From positions 189,335 through 253,334 of the forward strand of contig NZ_LMJT01000001.1 of assembly GCF_001429395.1 (NCBI RefSeq): a stretch of DNA of 64,000 nt, written 5' to 3'. The notes beneath the pieces were generated by a model, which saw only the letters and a list, made by a program, of their open reading frames with translations, was not told the origin of the DNA and searched no databases. Source of the DNA: Allobosea sp. Root381 (GTDB taxonomy: Bacteria; Pseudomonadota; Alphaproteobacteria; Rhizobiales; Beijerinckiaceae). This document shows, in pieces, positions 8,986 to 17,367 of this stretch (its first letter is position 1; each line of letters opens with the position of its first letter). Made by a program: the position numbers and the translations under genes.

Positions 8986-10265
8986 ACCGCTTCCAGCGCC
9001 TGCGCCAGGTCCGAGATCAAATCCTCGATATTCTCGATGCCGACCGAAATGCGGATCAGGGCATCGGTGAGGCCGATCTCCTCGCGCAATTCTCGGGCGA
9101 CGCCCGAATGCGTCATCGCGGCAGGATGCGAGACCAGCGTCTCGGTACCGCCCAGGCTGACCGCGAGCTTCATGATCTGCAGGTTGTCGAGCAGCGCGAA
9201 GGCCTCCTTCTCGCCGCCCTTGACGTCGAAGGCGAAGGTCGAGCCGGCGGCACTGCATTGCCGGTCGAAGACGGGCTTGCGCGGGTCGCTCTGCGCCAGG
9301 GCACCGAGATAATGCACCTTCGCGATCTTCGGATGGCTCGCGAGATATTCGGCCACCAGCTTGGCGTTCTCGTTGGCGCGGCTCATGCGGATGTCGAGGG
9401 TCTCGAGCGAACGCATCAGCATCCAGCAGGAATTCGGGTCGAGTTGCGTGCCGAGCGAGCCGCGCCAGCCCTTGACCTGCCGCACCAGCGCGTCCGAGCC
9501 GCTGATCGAGCCGCCGACGAGGTCGGAATGGCCGCCGACATATTTCGTCAGCGAAAGCAGCGAGAGATCGGCGCCGTGCTTCAGCGGCTTCTGGTATTTC
9601 GGGCCGAGCATGGTGTTGTCGACCACGACCGGTGGACGGTGCCCCTGGCTCTTCTCGAGTTCGTCGGCGACCGCCTTGCAGGCGGCGAGATCGACCAGCC
9701 CGTTGGTCGGGTTGGCCGGGGTCTCGACCAGGATCATGCCGACGCGGCCCTTGGCCGCGGCGGCCTTCGCGGTCGCGCGCATCTGGCCGACGTCGAGGCC
9801 GTCGGTGAAGCCGAAGGGCGTGATCCCGAAGGCGCCCATCTGGTTCTTCAGCAGCGTTTCCGTGCCGCCATAGAGCGGGCGCGAATGCAGGATGGTGTCG
9901 CCGGGCCTGAGGAAGGCGAAGCAGGTCGTGGCGATCGCCGCCATCCCGCTGGCGAAGACCGCGCAGCGCTCGGCCTCGTCCCAGATCGCCAGGCGATCCT
10001 CGAGGATCTCCATGTTCGGGTGGTTGAAGCGGGAATAGACCAGGCCCGGCTTCTCGCCCGGCTTCGGCTGCCGGCGGCCGGAGGTGAAGTCGAAGAAATC
10101 CTTGCCCTGCTGGGCGTTCGCGAAGACGAAGGTCGAGGTCAGGAAGACCGGGGGCTTGAGCGAGCCCTCCGACATCGCCGGCGAGTAGCCGAAGCCCATC
10201 ATCAGCGTCTCGGGATGGAGCCTGCGATTGGCGATGCGGTCCTTGTGATAGCTGTCGTCGCTCAT
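8982..10265 (-). CDS. PLP-dependent Cys/Met-metabolism enzyme (cystathionine gamma-synthase family)
   Basis: A 427-residue fold-type I PLP enzyme of the gamma-elimination/replacement family. Visible features: YSRFNHPN near the N-terminus (phosphate-binding Tyr/Arg of the neighbouring subunit), FASGMAAIATT, RPLYGGTETLL, VDNT, and the PLP lysine in LSLTKYVGGHSD. The C-terminal SLGGTETLVSHPAAMTHS and IRISVGIENIEDLI are diagnostic. Methionine gamma-lyases usually have Cys after LYG; here it is Gly, so canonical methioninase activity is uncertain. It is divergent from an Lrp regulator, an arrangement known for mdeR-mdeA in Pseudomonas putida. Start 10265 is preceded by AGGAGATC. A role in methionine/homocysteine or S-alkyl-cysteine breakdown is inferred. 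Confidence 0.88.
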   Translation of the reverse strand: MSDDSYHKDRIANRRLHPETLMMGFGYSPAMSEGSLKPPVFLTSTFVFANAQQGKDFFDFTSGRRQPKPGEKPGLVYSRFNHPNMEILEDRLAIWDEAERCAVFASGMAAIATTCFAFLRPGDTILHSRPLYGGTETLLKNQMGAFGITPFGFTDGLDVGQMRATAKAAAAKGRVGMILVETPANPTNGLVDLAACKAVADELEKSQGHRPPVVVDNTMLGPKYQKPLKHGADLSLLSLTKYVGGHSDLVGGSISGSDALVRQVKGWRGSLGTQLDPNSCWMLMRSLETLDIRMSRANENAKLVAEYLASHPKIAKVHYLGALAQSDPRKPVFDRQCSAAGSTFAFDVKGGEKEAFALLDNLQIMKLAVSLGGTETLVSHPAAMTHSGVARELREEIGLTDALIRISVGIENIEDLISDLAQALEAV

Positions 10266-10376
10266 GGTGATCTCCTGTCGGGGCGCCGGCAAAAGCGCGC
10301 GCAGATCCGCTCCGGACCAAAGAATAATGCCGCAGGCCGGCGATTGCTTGGATGCCTCCAACTCTCTATGAACCGA

Positions 10377-10398
10377 TTTCAGCAGTTTTCTGCCAAAA
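10377..10398. promoter_or_regulatory. Putative Lrp/AsnC operator
   Basis: A 22-bp dyad of the form TTT-N2-GCAG-TTTT-CTGC-N2-AAA lies 23 bp before the Lrp-family gene, in the divergent gap to the PLP enzyme. The TTT...GCA...TGC...AAA layout is typical of AsnC/Lrp sites. It probably serves autoregulation and control of the divergent enzyme. Confidence 0.6.
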
Positions 10399-10420
10399 AT
10401 GATCCTAACCGGGGCACTTC

Positions 10421-10879
10421 ATGCTCGACGCCGTCGATCGCCGTATGCTCGCCGTCCTTCAGGAGGATGGCCGTATCACCAATCAGGACCTGTCGCAGAA
10501 GATCGGCCTGTCGCCGACACCCTGCCTGCGGAGGCTGAAGCGGCTGGAGGACACCGGCGTGATCCAGGGCTACACGGCCGTGGTCGACCCGAAGGCCTAT
10601 GGCCTGCCGTTCAGCGTATTCTGCTCGGTGCGGCTGATGCAGCAGACGCAGGAGCACATCACCGAGTTCGAGAAGGCCGTCGAGACCTGGGGCGAGGTGC
10701 AGGAATGCTATCTGATGACCGGCTCGCGGGACTATCTTCTGCGCGTGCTGACCGACGGGATCGAAGGCTATGAGCGCTTCCTGAAGCAGAAGATGACCCG
10801 GCTGAAATGCATCCAGTCGGTCGAATCCAATTTCGCGCTCGCCACCGTCAAGAAGCGCATCGGCCTGCCGGCGATCTGA
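10421..10879 (+). CDS. Lrp/AsnC family transcriptional regulator
   Basis: A 152-residue regulator. The N-terminal winged helix-turn-helix (DAVDRRMLAVLQEDGRITNQ, then LSQKIGLSPTPCLRRLKRLE) is followed by the RAM ligand-binding domain (about residues 65-145), including the GSRDYLLRV segment of the effector pocket. It is divergent from a PLP-dependent sulfur-amino-acid enzyme and very probably controls it in response to an amino acid; MdeR of P. putida is a precedent for the arrangement. A dyad matching Lrp-type operators lies just upstream (10377-10398). The effector cannot be deduced. Confidence 0.92.
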   Translation: MLDAVDRRMLAVLQEDGRITNQDLSQKIGLSPTPCLRRLKRLEDTGVIQGYTAVVDPKAYGLPFSVFCSVRLMQQTQEHITEFEKAVETWGEVQECYLMTGSRDYLLRVLTDGIEGYERFLKQKMTRLKCIQSVESNFALATVKKRIGLPAI

Positions 10880-10883
10880 GTCG

Positions 10884-11777
10884 TCATTTGCCGCCGAACA
10901 GCGCATCGGCCGCCGCATTCGCCATCTTGCGCTGCTCATGTGCGACGCCCGGCACGATGATTTCGCGCCAGCGGCTTTCGACGCCGAGGCGCTTGGCCTC
11001 GCTGGCGGCAACGGCGATGAAATTCTGGCCGCGCGCCATACGGTCGGGCCCCTGCGCCTCGGCTCCCCTGCCCTTGTTGAGCTGGGGATGGTCGGGGTCG
11101 ATGTCCTGGTCACCCAGCATCACCCAGAGCGGCCTGGCGAAGGCAGCCTTGAGCGTGGCTTCCGTCGCCGGGGTGCCCGCGAGGGAATAGGGATAGGCCC
11201 GGCCATCCGCGCCCTCGCGCCAGACCGGGAGCGTATAGTAGCCCGCATTGGCGCTGACCGCCGTGGAGTAGCGGGCCTCGGGCAGCAGCAGTGCCATGCG
11301 ATGGACGAACTGCGCGCCGGCCGAATGGCCGAAGAGCAGATAGCTTTCCCCCGCGACGCGGCCACTTTTCAACGCGCGATCGAAGAAGCGCTCGATGACG
11401 GAATAGACCCACCGGGTGCGGTCCGGCTCGCCGCGCACCCCGCCCTGCTGGAACAGCCGCGTCGGGAAACGCTCCTTGTCGAAATGCGGAGCGGCGATCA
11501 GGAGCCCGTAACGCTCGGCCGCCTCCACCCAGTTCTCGCGCGCGGCCTCGGCATTGCGATTGAGCCCGTGCACCGAGACGACGAGCGGGCAAGGCTTCCC
11601 CGCGCAGGCCGCCGGCACATAGGTCTCGATATTGATCGTCTCGGAGCCGGCTGCGGAGACATCCTCATGCAGCACATGGCCGCGGCCGGGTTCCTGGAAC
11701 GGCGTCAGGTCGTGAGCCGCCACTCCATGGAGGCCGAGCCAGCTCAGCAGTACAAACGCTGTCGCCCGCCGGATCAT
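10884..11777 (-). CDS. Secreted alpha/beta hydrolase, esterase/PHB-depolymerase-like
   Basis: A 297-residue exported protein with signal peptide (RRATAFVLLSWLGLHGVAAH). The alpha/beta-hydrolase core shows the oxyanion strand VVSVHGLNRNAEAARENW, the nucleophile elbow GHSAG (LLFGHSAGAQFVHRMALL), an acid-containing LGDQDIDPDHP loop and a late His in PGVAHEQRKMA. The arrangement resembles the polyhydroxybutyrate depolymerase/ferulic-esterase-like group (ESTHER esterase_phb class). The substrate is unknown. It converges with the Lrp gene, leaving a 4-bp gap. It precedes a run of two further exported hydrolases on the same strand, although 96 bp separates it from the next. Confidence 0.8.
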   Translation of the reverse strand: MIRRATAFVLLSWLGLHGVAAHDLTPFQEPGRGHVLHEDVSAAGSETINIETYVPAACAGKPCPLVVSVHGLNRNAEAARENWVEAAERYGLLIAAPHFDKERFPTRLFQQGGVRGEPDRTRWVYSVIERFFDRALKSGRVAGESYLLFGHSAGAQFVHRMALLLPEARYSTAVSANAGYYTLPVWREGADGRAYPYSLAGTPATEATLKAAFARPLWVMLGDQDIDPDHPQLNKGRGAEAQGPDRMARGQNFIAVAASEAKRLGVESRWREIIVPGVAHEQRKMANAAADALFGGK

Positions 11778-11873
11778 CGCCGCTTCTCCGCTGGACCATC
11801 GCAGCGATCCTGCGCGCGGCCGCTCTTGCCGGCAAGCGCTCCGGACCGCTCTTCTGCAGGTCGGGCAGCTGCC

Positions 11874-12875
11874 CTAGCCGCGATCCATCGCGCGGCGCAC
11901 CACCTGCGTGACCTCGCTGTCCGAGAGGAAGAGGTCGTGCCGCAGCATGCTCCAGCCGCGGCCGGAGGTGTCGGCCACGCGCACGCCCAGCGCTTCCAGG
12001 CGCGAGCGGTCGGCGGCTCCGGCGCGGGCGACGCCACCGGCGATGCGGGCGGAAACAGCCAGAGCGCGATCGCCCGGATCGATGATAACCGTCATGCGCT
12101 TGGCAAGCGGGCCGAGCCTGGTGACGGTCTGCTCGAAGGCGTCGATGTCGACGTCCGGCGACGCGAGCACGATGGAGCCGATGCGGGCCTGAACCTCGGG
12201 CGAATCACGCAGCTCGCGCAGGCCTTCCAGCGTCAGGAAGGTGCCCATCGAATGGGCGACGATGTGTATGCGGCCGACCGTCGGGTTGGCGACCAGAGCC
12301 CGCAGCGCCCTGACGAATCCGTCGCGCGACCAAAGCGCGCTTTCGCGGTCATAGGCGTAGTCGAAGAGCTGGCCGCCCGAGGGCCAGGAGAAGACCGCGG
12401 TCTTGCCCTGGAACTGGAGCGAATGGGAAAGCTGCCCGGCACTGCGCGCGGCGGATTCGAAAGTCTCGTTGTAGCCATGCACGTAGAGCAGCACGTCGCG
12501 CCCGGTCGCGGCCTCGGAGAAGGCCTGCGCCGCGTTGCTCGAGGTCTGGCTGTCGATGCCGAGCACCGCCCAGTCTCCGGCAACGGCCGAAGCGACACGG
12601 CCCGAAATGCCCCGCCCCGGTGGAGATAGCCTGGCCTCGGCAAATGTCAGCGACGCACGGTCGGAGCCGAAGAAGGGCTGCTGCCCTCCCACTGGCTTGC
12701 GCGTGGTCACGACCAGGAGTTCCGGTTCCTTGCCGAGCGCGGAGGCATCCGCGCGGGTTGGCACCTCGAACGGGGAAATCGCGGCCTCAGTCTGGGCGCA
12801 GGCTGCGAGCCCGAGCGCGAGCAGGGCCGAAAGTGCCGCCCTGCGGCAGGAAGAAGCGTGCCGCGAAAGGGGCAT
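11874..12875 (-). CDS. DUF900 alpha/beta hydrolase lipoprotein, copy 1
   Basis: A 333-residue protein with a lipoprotein signal: LLALGLAACAQT, lipobox Cys at about residue 26. The DUF900 hydrolase domain is recognisable from ELLVVTTRK, DVLLYVHGYNETFESAARSA, FSWPSGGQLFDYAYDRESAL, the nucleophile elbow IVAHSMGTFLTLEGL and LASPDVDIDAFEQ. It should be anchored in a membrane and may act on lipids or esters, but no DUF900 substrate is established that I can name. It is paralogous to the next gene upstream on the same strand (12997-14151), sharing all these motifs in order, so the pair arose by tandem duplication. Confidence 0.85.
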   Translation of the reverse strand: MPLSRHASSCRRAALSALLALGLAACAQTEAAISPFEVPTRADASALGKEPELLVVTTRKPVGGQQPFFGSDRASLTFAEARLSPPGRGISGRVASAVAGDWAVLGIDSQTSSNAAQAFSEAATGRDVLLYVHGYNETFESAARSAGQLSHSLQFQGKTAVFSWPSGGQLFDYAYDRESALWSRDGFVRALRALVANPTVGRIHIVAHSMGTFLTLEGLRELRDSPEVQARIGSIVLASPDVDIDAFEQTVTRLGPLAKRMTVIIDPGDRALAVSARIAGGVARAGAADRSRLEALGVRVADTSGRGWSMLRHDLFLSDSEVTQVVRRAMDRG

Positions 12876-12996
12876 CGTGTCAGGAATCCGATGGCTGTTG
12901 ATCGGCCGAGTTGGCCAGCAGCCCCTTAACGACAGCCTAACACGGCCATAATGCGGCGAAGCGAGCGATCAGCCGCGCACCGATCGTCGCACCGGA

Positions 12997-14151
12997 TCAG
13001 CGGCCGCCGGAGAGGATGGTGATCGGCGCCGTCACGACGAGCCCGACCGTCGAGCCCACGGTGCCGACGACGCCGCCGGCCACATCGCCCAGCCTGTCCC
13101 CGAGTTGCGGCCCTGCCGTCGCGATGCCTCGATCGGCCTGGAGCCGCTGGCCGATCATCTGGACGACCCTGGGCGAGGACGCGAATTTGGCATGGTTGAA
13201 GCTATCGCCCGAAGCGACCGCCGAAAGGTCGATGATCTTGACGCCGAGCTTTTCCAGATCGGCGATGATCTCGGTGTCCTTGGCCGAGACCGCCCCGAGA
13301 CGGGTCTTGTCGCCGGCGAAACGCCGCGAGAAATCGAGCGCTCGGTCGTCGGCCGAGACGAAGACGGTCACCGGACGCTTGATCTCCCGCATCTGCTGCT
13401 TGAACAAGTCGAGATCGACGTCGGGAGCCGCGAGCATCACGTCGCGCAGCTTGCCGCCGAACGAGCCGTCACCACGGATCGAGGCCTGCCGCAGCGTTTC
13501 CAGCGTGAGCAACGTGCCCATCGAATGGGCGAGGATATCCATCCGCGTGGTGCCGAGGTCACGCGCGATGGCCCGCAGGTTGAGCTCCAGGAAATCGCGC
13601 GAGTAGAAGGCGCTCTCGCGGTCGTAAGGGTAGGCCAGGAGCTGCCCGCGCGAGGGCCAGGTGAACAGCACCGGCACGCCCTTGAAGCCGGAATCATGGA
13701 CGATCTGCGCGAAACGATAGGCGGCATCGGCGAAATTCGTGTTGAAGCCGTGAACGAAGACGAGGACGTCGCGCTCTGCGGCCGGCTTGCGCATGATCTC
13801 GCGGCGGACCTCCGCGACGACCGGGGCGAGATCGAGCCGCTGCACCTTCGTGACGGTGAAGTGCTTCGCCGGATCGCCCGGGCCTGAATCGGGAAGCTCG
13901 AGTTCGCCGGGTTTGTGGTTCGGCGGTACGCTGAATTGGAGCCGGGCGAAGGCGAGACGCGGCCCGCGCTCGCCGCTGAAATAGACCGGCTCGGCGGAAG
14001 CCTCGCGCGTGGTGGCGACGAAGATCTCGACCGTCTCGGCGCCCTGCTGGGCCGGCGCCACGCTAAGGTCGAGCACACGCGGCGTGCCACAGGCGACCAG
14101 CAGCAAAGGCGCGAGAACCGCAAAGACGAGAACCCGAAGACGCAATGCCAT
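12997..14151 (-). CDS. DUF900 alpha/beta hydrolase lipoprotein, copy 2
   Basis: A 384-residue lipoprotein (signal LRVLVFAVLAPLLLVACGTP, lipobox Cys at about residue 21). Its motifs parallel copy 1: EIFVATTRE, DVLVFVHGFNTNFADAAYRF, FTWPSRGQLLAYPYDRESAF, LAHSMGTLLTLETLRQA, LAAPDVDLDLFKQQM and SADDRALDFSRRFAGD. It is longer at the C-terminus, where a hydrophobic glycine/valine-rich stretch (VAGGVVGTVGSTVGLVVTAP) could be membrane-associated. It is transcribed away from meaB. The enzymatic role is unknown. Confidence 0.85.
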   Translation of the reverse strand: MALRLRVLVFAVLAPLLLVACGTPRVLDLSVAPAQQGAETVEIFVATTREASAEPVYFSGERGPRLAFARLQFSVPPNHKPGELELPDSGPGDPAKHFTVTKVQRLDLAPVVAEVRREIMRKPAAERDVLVFVHGFNTNFADAAYRFAQIVHDSGFKGVPVLFTWPSRGQLLAYPYDRESAFYSRDFLELNLRAIARDLGTTRMDILAHSMGTLLTLETLRQASIRGDGSFGGKLRDVMLAAPDVDLDLFKQQMREIKRPVTVFVSADDRALDFSRRFAGDKTRLGAVSAKDTEIIADLEKLGVKIIDLSAVASGDSFNHAKFASSPRVVQMIGQRLQADRGIATAGPQLGDRLGDVAGGVVGTVGSTVGLVVTAPITILSGGR

Positions 14152-14287
14152 TCACCCAACCGTCGCTTGGAACGCCAGTGACGACAGGTGACCGGCGAAG
14201 CGATCGAGAATCAAGAGGCCTCAAGGACACAGCCGCCGGGATTCGGGCCGCGGCCGAGCCTTGTCGCCGGCCCTGTGGCCTTGCTAG

Positions 14288-15283
14288 GTGGACGGCATGG
14301 GCGCTCTTCCCGATCCCGTCGCGGTTCTCGCCGACAAGCTGCTCGCCGGCGAGCGCGCCGCGCTGGCGCGCGCCATCACGCTCGCCGAATCGCGCCGGGC
14401 GGACCATCGCGAGCAGGCGCGGGCCCTGATCCAGCATCTCCTGCCGCGGACCGGGGGCGCGATTCGCATCGGCATCACCGGCGTACCCGGCGTCGGCAAA
14501 TCGACGGCCATCGACGCGCTAGGGAGCTTTCTCACCGCCAGGGGGCACAAGGTCGCGGTGCTCGCCGTCGATCCGTCCTCGACACGCAGCGGCGGCTCGA
14601 TCCTCGGCGACAAGACCCGCATGGCCAGGCTCGCCGTCGATCCGGCCGCCTATATCCGCCCGTCGCCGTCTTCCGGCACGCTTGGCGGCGTCGCCGCCCG
14701 GACGCGCGAGACCATGCTGCTCTGCGAGGCGGCGGGCTTCGACGTCATCCTGGTCGAGACTGTCGGCGTCGGGCAGTCGGAAACCGCCGTGGCCGACCTG
14801 ACCGACTTCTTTCTCGTCCTGATGCTGCCCAATGCCGGCGACGAGCTTCAGGGCATCAAGAAGGGCATCATCGAGCTGGCCGACATGATCGCCGTGAACA
14901 AAGCGGACGGCGCCGGCGCGACCGCAGCCCGCGCCGCGGCATCGCAGTACCGATCGGCTCTGCATATCCTTGCCCCGGCATCGAGCCTGTGGACGCCGCC
15001 GGTAATCACGATCTCCGGGCTGACCGGCGAAGGTCTCGATGCGCTCTGGACGAAGATCGAGGACCATCGCGCCCGCCACGAGGCGAAGGGGCTGATCGAA
15101 GACAGGCGGCGGCGCCAGGACGTGAAATGGATGTGGGCCATGGTCGAGGACCGGCTGCAGGCCCGGCTCCGGCACGATCCGGCCCTCAAGGCGCGAACGC
15201 CCGTCCTCGAAGCCGAGGTGGCGGCAGGCAGGCTCGCGCCGACGCTGGCGGCCGAGGAAATCGCCCGGGCGCTGGGCCTTTGA
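14288..15283 (+). CDS. meaB: MeaB/ArgK-type GTPase, methylmalonyl-CoA mutase chaperone
   Basis: A 331-residue G3E P-loop GTPase that protects and reloads adenosylcobalamin in methylmalonyl-CoA mutase. Walker A is GITGVPGVGKST, the Mg2+/switch segment is AVDPSSTRSGGSILGDKTRM, Walker B is ILVETVGVGQSE, and the guanine-specificity motif is NKADG. A C-terminal dimerisation arm follows (RRRQDVKWMWAMVEDRL). The mutase itself lies 12 kb upstream at 536 on the same strand, supporting a functional pair despite the distance. The start is GTG 14288 or ATG 14297; neither has a strong ribosome binding site. Confidence 0.93.
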   Translation: MDGMGALPDPVAVLADKLLAGERAALARAITLAESRRADHREQARALIQHLLPRTGGAIRIGITGVPGVGKSTAIDALGSFLTARGHKVAVLAVDPSSTRSGGSILGDKTRMARLAVDPAAYIRPSPSSGTLGGVAARTRETMLLCEAAGFDVILVETVGVGQSETAVADLTDFFLVLMLPNAGDELQGIKKGIIELADMIAVNKADGAGATAARAAASQYRSALHILAPASSLWTPPVITISGLTGEGLDALWTKIEDHRARHEAKGLIEDRRRRQDVKWMWAMVEDRLQARLRHDPALKARTPVLEAEVAAGRLAPTLAAEEIARALGL

Positions 15284-15300
15284 GAACGGAAGGACCGCCG

Positions 15301-15921
15301 ATGGACATCCTGGTCACCGGCTTCGGCCCCTTTCCGCGGGTGCGGGTCAACCCCACGACGGTGCTGGCACGGGCGGTCGCGGCACGGCTACGGCGCTCCG
15401 GTCTTCATGCACAGGCGCTTGTCGTCGAGACCAGCTATGGCGCCGGCCTGCCGGCGCTGAGGACTTACCTGACGACGACGGGCCCGAAGGCGATCCTGAT
15501 GCTCGGGCTCGCCGCCCGCGCCTGGAACGTGCGCGTCGAGCTGTTCGCGCGCGGTCATGCGAGCCCGCTCCACCCCGATGTCGCCGGCGGGACGCCGGAT
15601 CGCGCCGCACCGCGCCGGCCGGCCCTGCCCGCCCGCACCACCGGCAATGCCCAGGTCGCGCTCGCAGCACTGCGCAGGAGCGGCATCCGCAGCCGCCTGT
15701 CGCCTTCGGCCGGGCGCTATCTCTGCGACGCCTGCTATGCCGCTGCCCTCGCCGTCAGCGGCCCCGCGGGCACGCCCGTGCTTTTCGTGCATGTGCCCTG
15801 GCTGCGGCCAGCAGCGGGCCAGCGCCCGAGAACGCAGGTGGCCTGGTTCAGGCCCGACGCGGTGAGGCTCGTCGACAGCCTTTCCGCCATCGGCCTGGCA
15901 ATGGTGCGCCAGGGACGCTGA
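15301..15921 (+). CDS. pcp: Pyroglutamyl-peptidase I-like protein (family C15)
   Basis: A 206-residue protein, 17 bp behind meaB. The N-terminus ILVTGFGPFPRVRVNPT is the C15 family signature. The catalytic triad can be placed at Glu80 (WNVRVELFARG), Cys142 (AGRYLCDACY) and His164 (VLFVHVPWL), matching the Glu81/Cys144/His168 pattern of classical enzymes. The region between Glu and Cys is shorter and more Pro/Ala-rich than in classical Pcp, and the usual Asn in the ENxxxN neighbourhood is not obvious, so substrate preference may differ. The expected activity is removal of N-terminal pyroglutamate in the cytosol. Confidence 0.82.
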   Translation: MDILVTGFGPFPRVRVNPTTVLARAVAARLRRSGLHAQALVVETSYGAGLPALRTYLTTTGPKAILMLGLAARAWNVRVELFARGHASPLHPDVAGGTPDRAAPRRPALPARTTGNAQVALAALRRSGIRSRLSPSAGRYLCDACYAAALAVSGPAGTPVLFVHVPWLRPAAGQRPRTQVAWFRPDAVRLVDSLSAIGLAMVRQGR

Positions 15922-15960
15922 GAGCGTATCGCATCGGCACAGCCGCACGCGGCACGAGAC

Positions 15961-15991
15961 TTGAAGCCTCCGATGCTGACGGAGGCTTCGA
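15961..15991 (+). promoter_or_regulatory. Hairpin containing the Shine-Dalgarno of the Tat beta-helix gene
   Basis: GAAGCCTCCG (15963-15972) and CGGAGGCTTC (15980-15989) are a perfect 10-bp inverted repeat with a 7-nt loop. The 3' arm contains the only good ribosome binding site (GGAGG, 15981-15985) 5 nt before ATG 15991. In mRNA the stem would hide it. It could also be a leftover terminator for the upstream pcp gene, but no T run follows. Confidence 0.6.
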
Positions 15992-17364
15992 TGCATCTTT
16001 CCCGGCGTTCGCTCCTGGCGACGGCCCTTTTTGGCACAGCTTCGCTTGCGGCCGACTCGGCCCTTGGCCAGACGGCGCGCAGGGCTGCCGGCCCACTCGG
16101 CCAGCATGGGCTCGATGCGGCCCAGTTCGGCCTGCGGCCGGGTTCGCCCGACGACCAGTCGCGCCAGTTGCAGGCGGCGCTCGCCGAAGCCGCCCGCAGC
16201 GAGGCGCCGCTTCTCATCGCGCCGGGGCGCTACCGCATCGCCCGCGTCGCCCTTCCCGAAGGCGCGCGGCTCATCGGCGTCCCCGGAGCGACGCGGCTCC
16301 TCGCCGCCCGGCCCGGGCCGCTGCTCGTGGCTCGTGGCATCGGGCGCGCGGCGCTCTCCGGCATGGTACTGGACGGCCTCGCCTTGCCTGCCACCGGGCG
16401 CGAGGGCCTGCTGAACGCGGAAGAGGTCGGCGATCTCGACGTCCGCGACTGCGAGTTCGTCAATGCAGGCTCCGTCGGCATTGTGATGCACCGGACCGGC
16501 GGCAGCGTCGAAGCCAGCTGCTTCAGGCTGATGCGCGAATCCGCCCTGTTCTCGCTGGATTCGCGCGGGCTCTCCATCGAGCGCAACCGGATCGAGGATT
16601 GCGGCAACAACGGCATCCAGCTCTGGCGCGGCGCGCCCGGAGACGACCGCTCGATCGTCAGGGGCAACCATCTCGACCGCATCCGCGCCGATGCCGGCGG
16701 CGACGGCCCAAATGGCAACGGCATCAGCTTGTTCAAGGCCGGTGGCGTCATCGTCGAGGGCAACCAGTTGCGCGACTGCGCCCTGACCTTCATCCGCAAC
16801 AATTCCGGCTCGGGCGTGCAGATCCTCGGCAATCAGGGCCGGCGCTGCGGCGAGACCGCGCTATTTTCCGAATTCGCCTTCGAGGGCGCAGTCATCGCGA
16901 ACAACCTGCTCGAGGATTGCGCTCAGGGTATCAGCATCACGAATTTCGACCATGGCGGCCGGCTCGCGGTCTGCGCCAACAACCTCATCCGCAATGTCCG
17001 CAGGTCGCTCTATCCTGGGGTCACGGAGCCGGTGGGCGGCTCCGGTGTCCATGTGGAGGCCGAGGCAGCCGTCACCGGCAACGTCATCGAGGGCACGAGC
17101 GATATCGGCATCGCGCTCGGCTGGTCCTGGGGCATGCGCAACCTCGCCGCCACCGGCAATGTGGTGCGCAGGACCGGCATCGGCATCTCGGTCTCGCTGG
17201 TGCCGAAGCAGCGCAACGCGCTGATCGCGAACAACCTCATCTCCGAGGCGTCGCGCGGCGCGGTCGTCGGCATGGAGTATGACAAGGTCGTCACCGGCGA
17301 CCTGACGCGAGCCCCCGATGCGCGGGCCACCGGCATCAGGATCGAGAACAATGCGGTAGGCTGA
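15991..17364 (+). CDS. Tat-exported right-handed beta-helix repeat protein (TIGR03808-like)
   Basis: A 457-residue protein with a twin-arginine signal (MHLSRRSLLATALFGTASLA, RR at residues 5-6). The mature part consists of pectate-lyase-like parallel beta-helix coils rich in Asn and Gly (IERNRIEDCGNNGIQLWRG, VRGNHLDRI, NGNGISLFKAGGVIVEGNQL, VIANNLLEDCAQGISITNFD). It matches the twin-arginine-translocated repeat family TIGR03808 known from rhizobia. Beta-helix proteins often bind or cleave polysaccharides; no catalytic residues are assignable. I prefer ATG 15991 because the Tat motif starts there and GGAGG lies 5 nt upstream; ATG 15973 lies in the loop of a hairpin. Confidence 0.82.
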   Translation: MHLSRRSLLATALFGTASLAADSALGQTARRAAGPLGQHGLDAAQFGLRPGSPDDQSRQLQAALAEAARSEAPLLIAPGRYRIARVALPEGARLIGVPGATRLLAARPGPLLVARGIGRAALSGMVLDGLALPATGREGLLNAEEVGDLDVRDCEFVNAGSVGIVMHRTGGSVEASCFRLMRESALFSLDSRGLSIERNRIEDCGNNGIQLWRGAPGDDRSIVRGNHLDRIRADAGGDGPNGNGISLFKAGGVIVEGNQLRDCALTFIRNNSGSGVQILGNQGRRCGETALFSEFAFEGAVIANNLLEDCAQGISITNFDHGGRLAVCANNLIRNVRRSLYPGVTEPVGGSGVHVEAEAAVTGNVIEGTSDIGIALGWSWGMRNLAATGNVVRRTGIGISVSLVPKQRNALIANNLISEASRGAVVGMEYDKVVTGDLTRAPDARATGIRIENNAVG

Positions 17365-17367
17365 GGT

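Noticed and set aside
12926-12940. A TTAA-N7-CTAA near-match to a CtrA site before the DUF900 gene
   Set aside because: One half-site is imperfect and nothing else points to cell-cycle control there.
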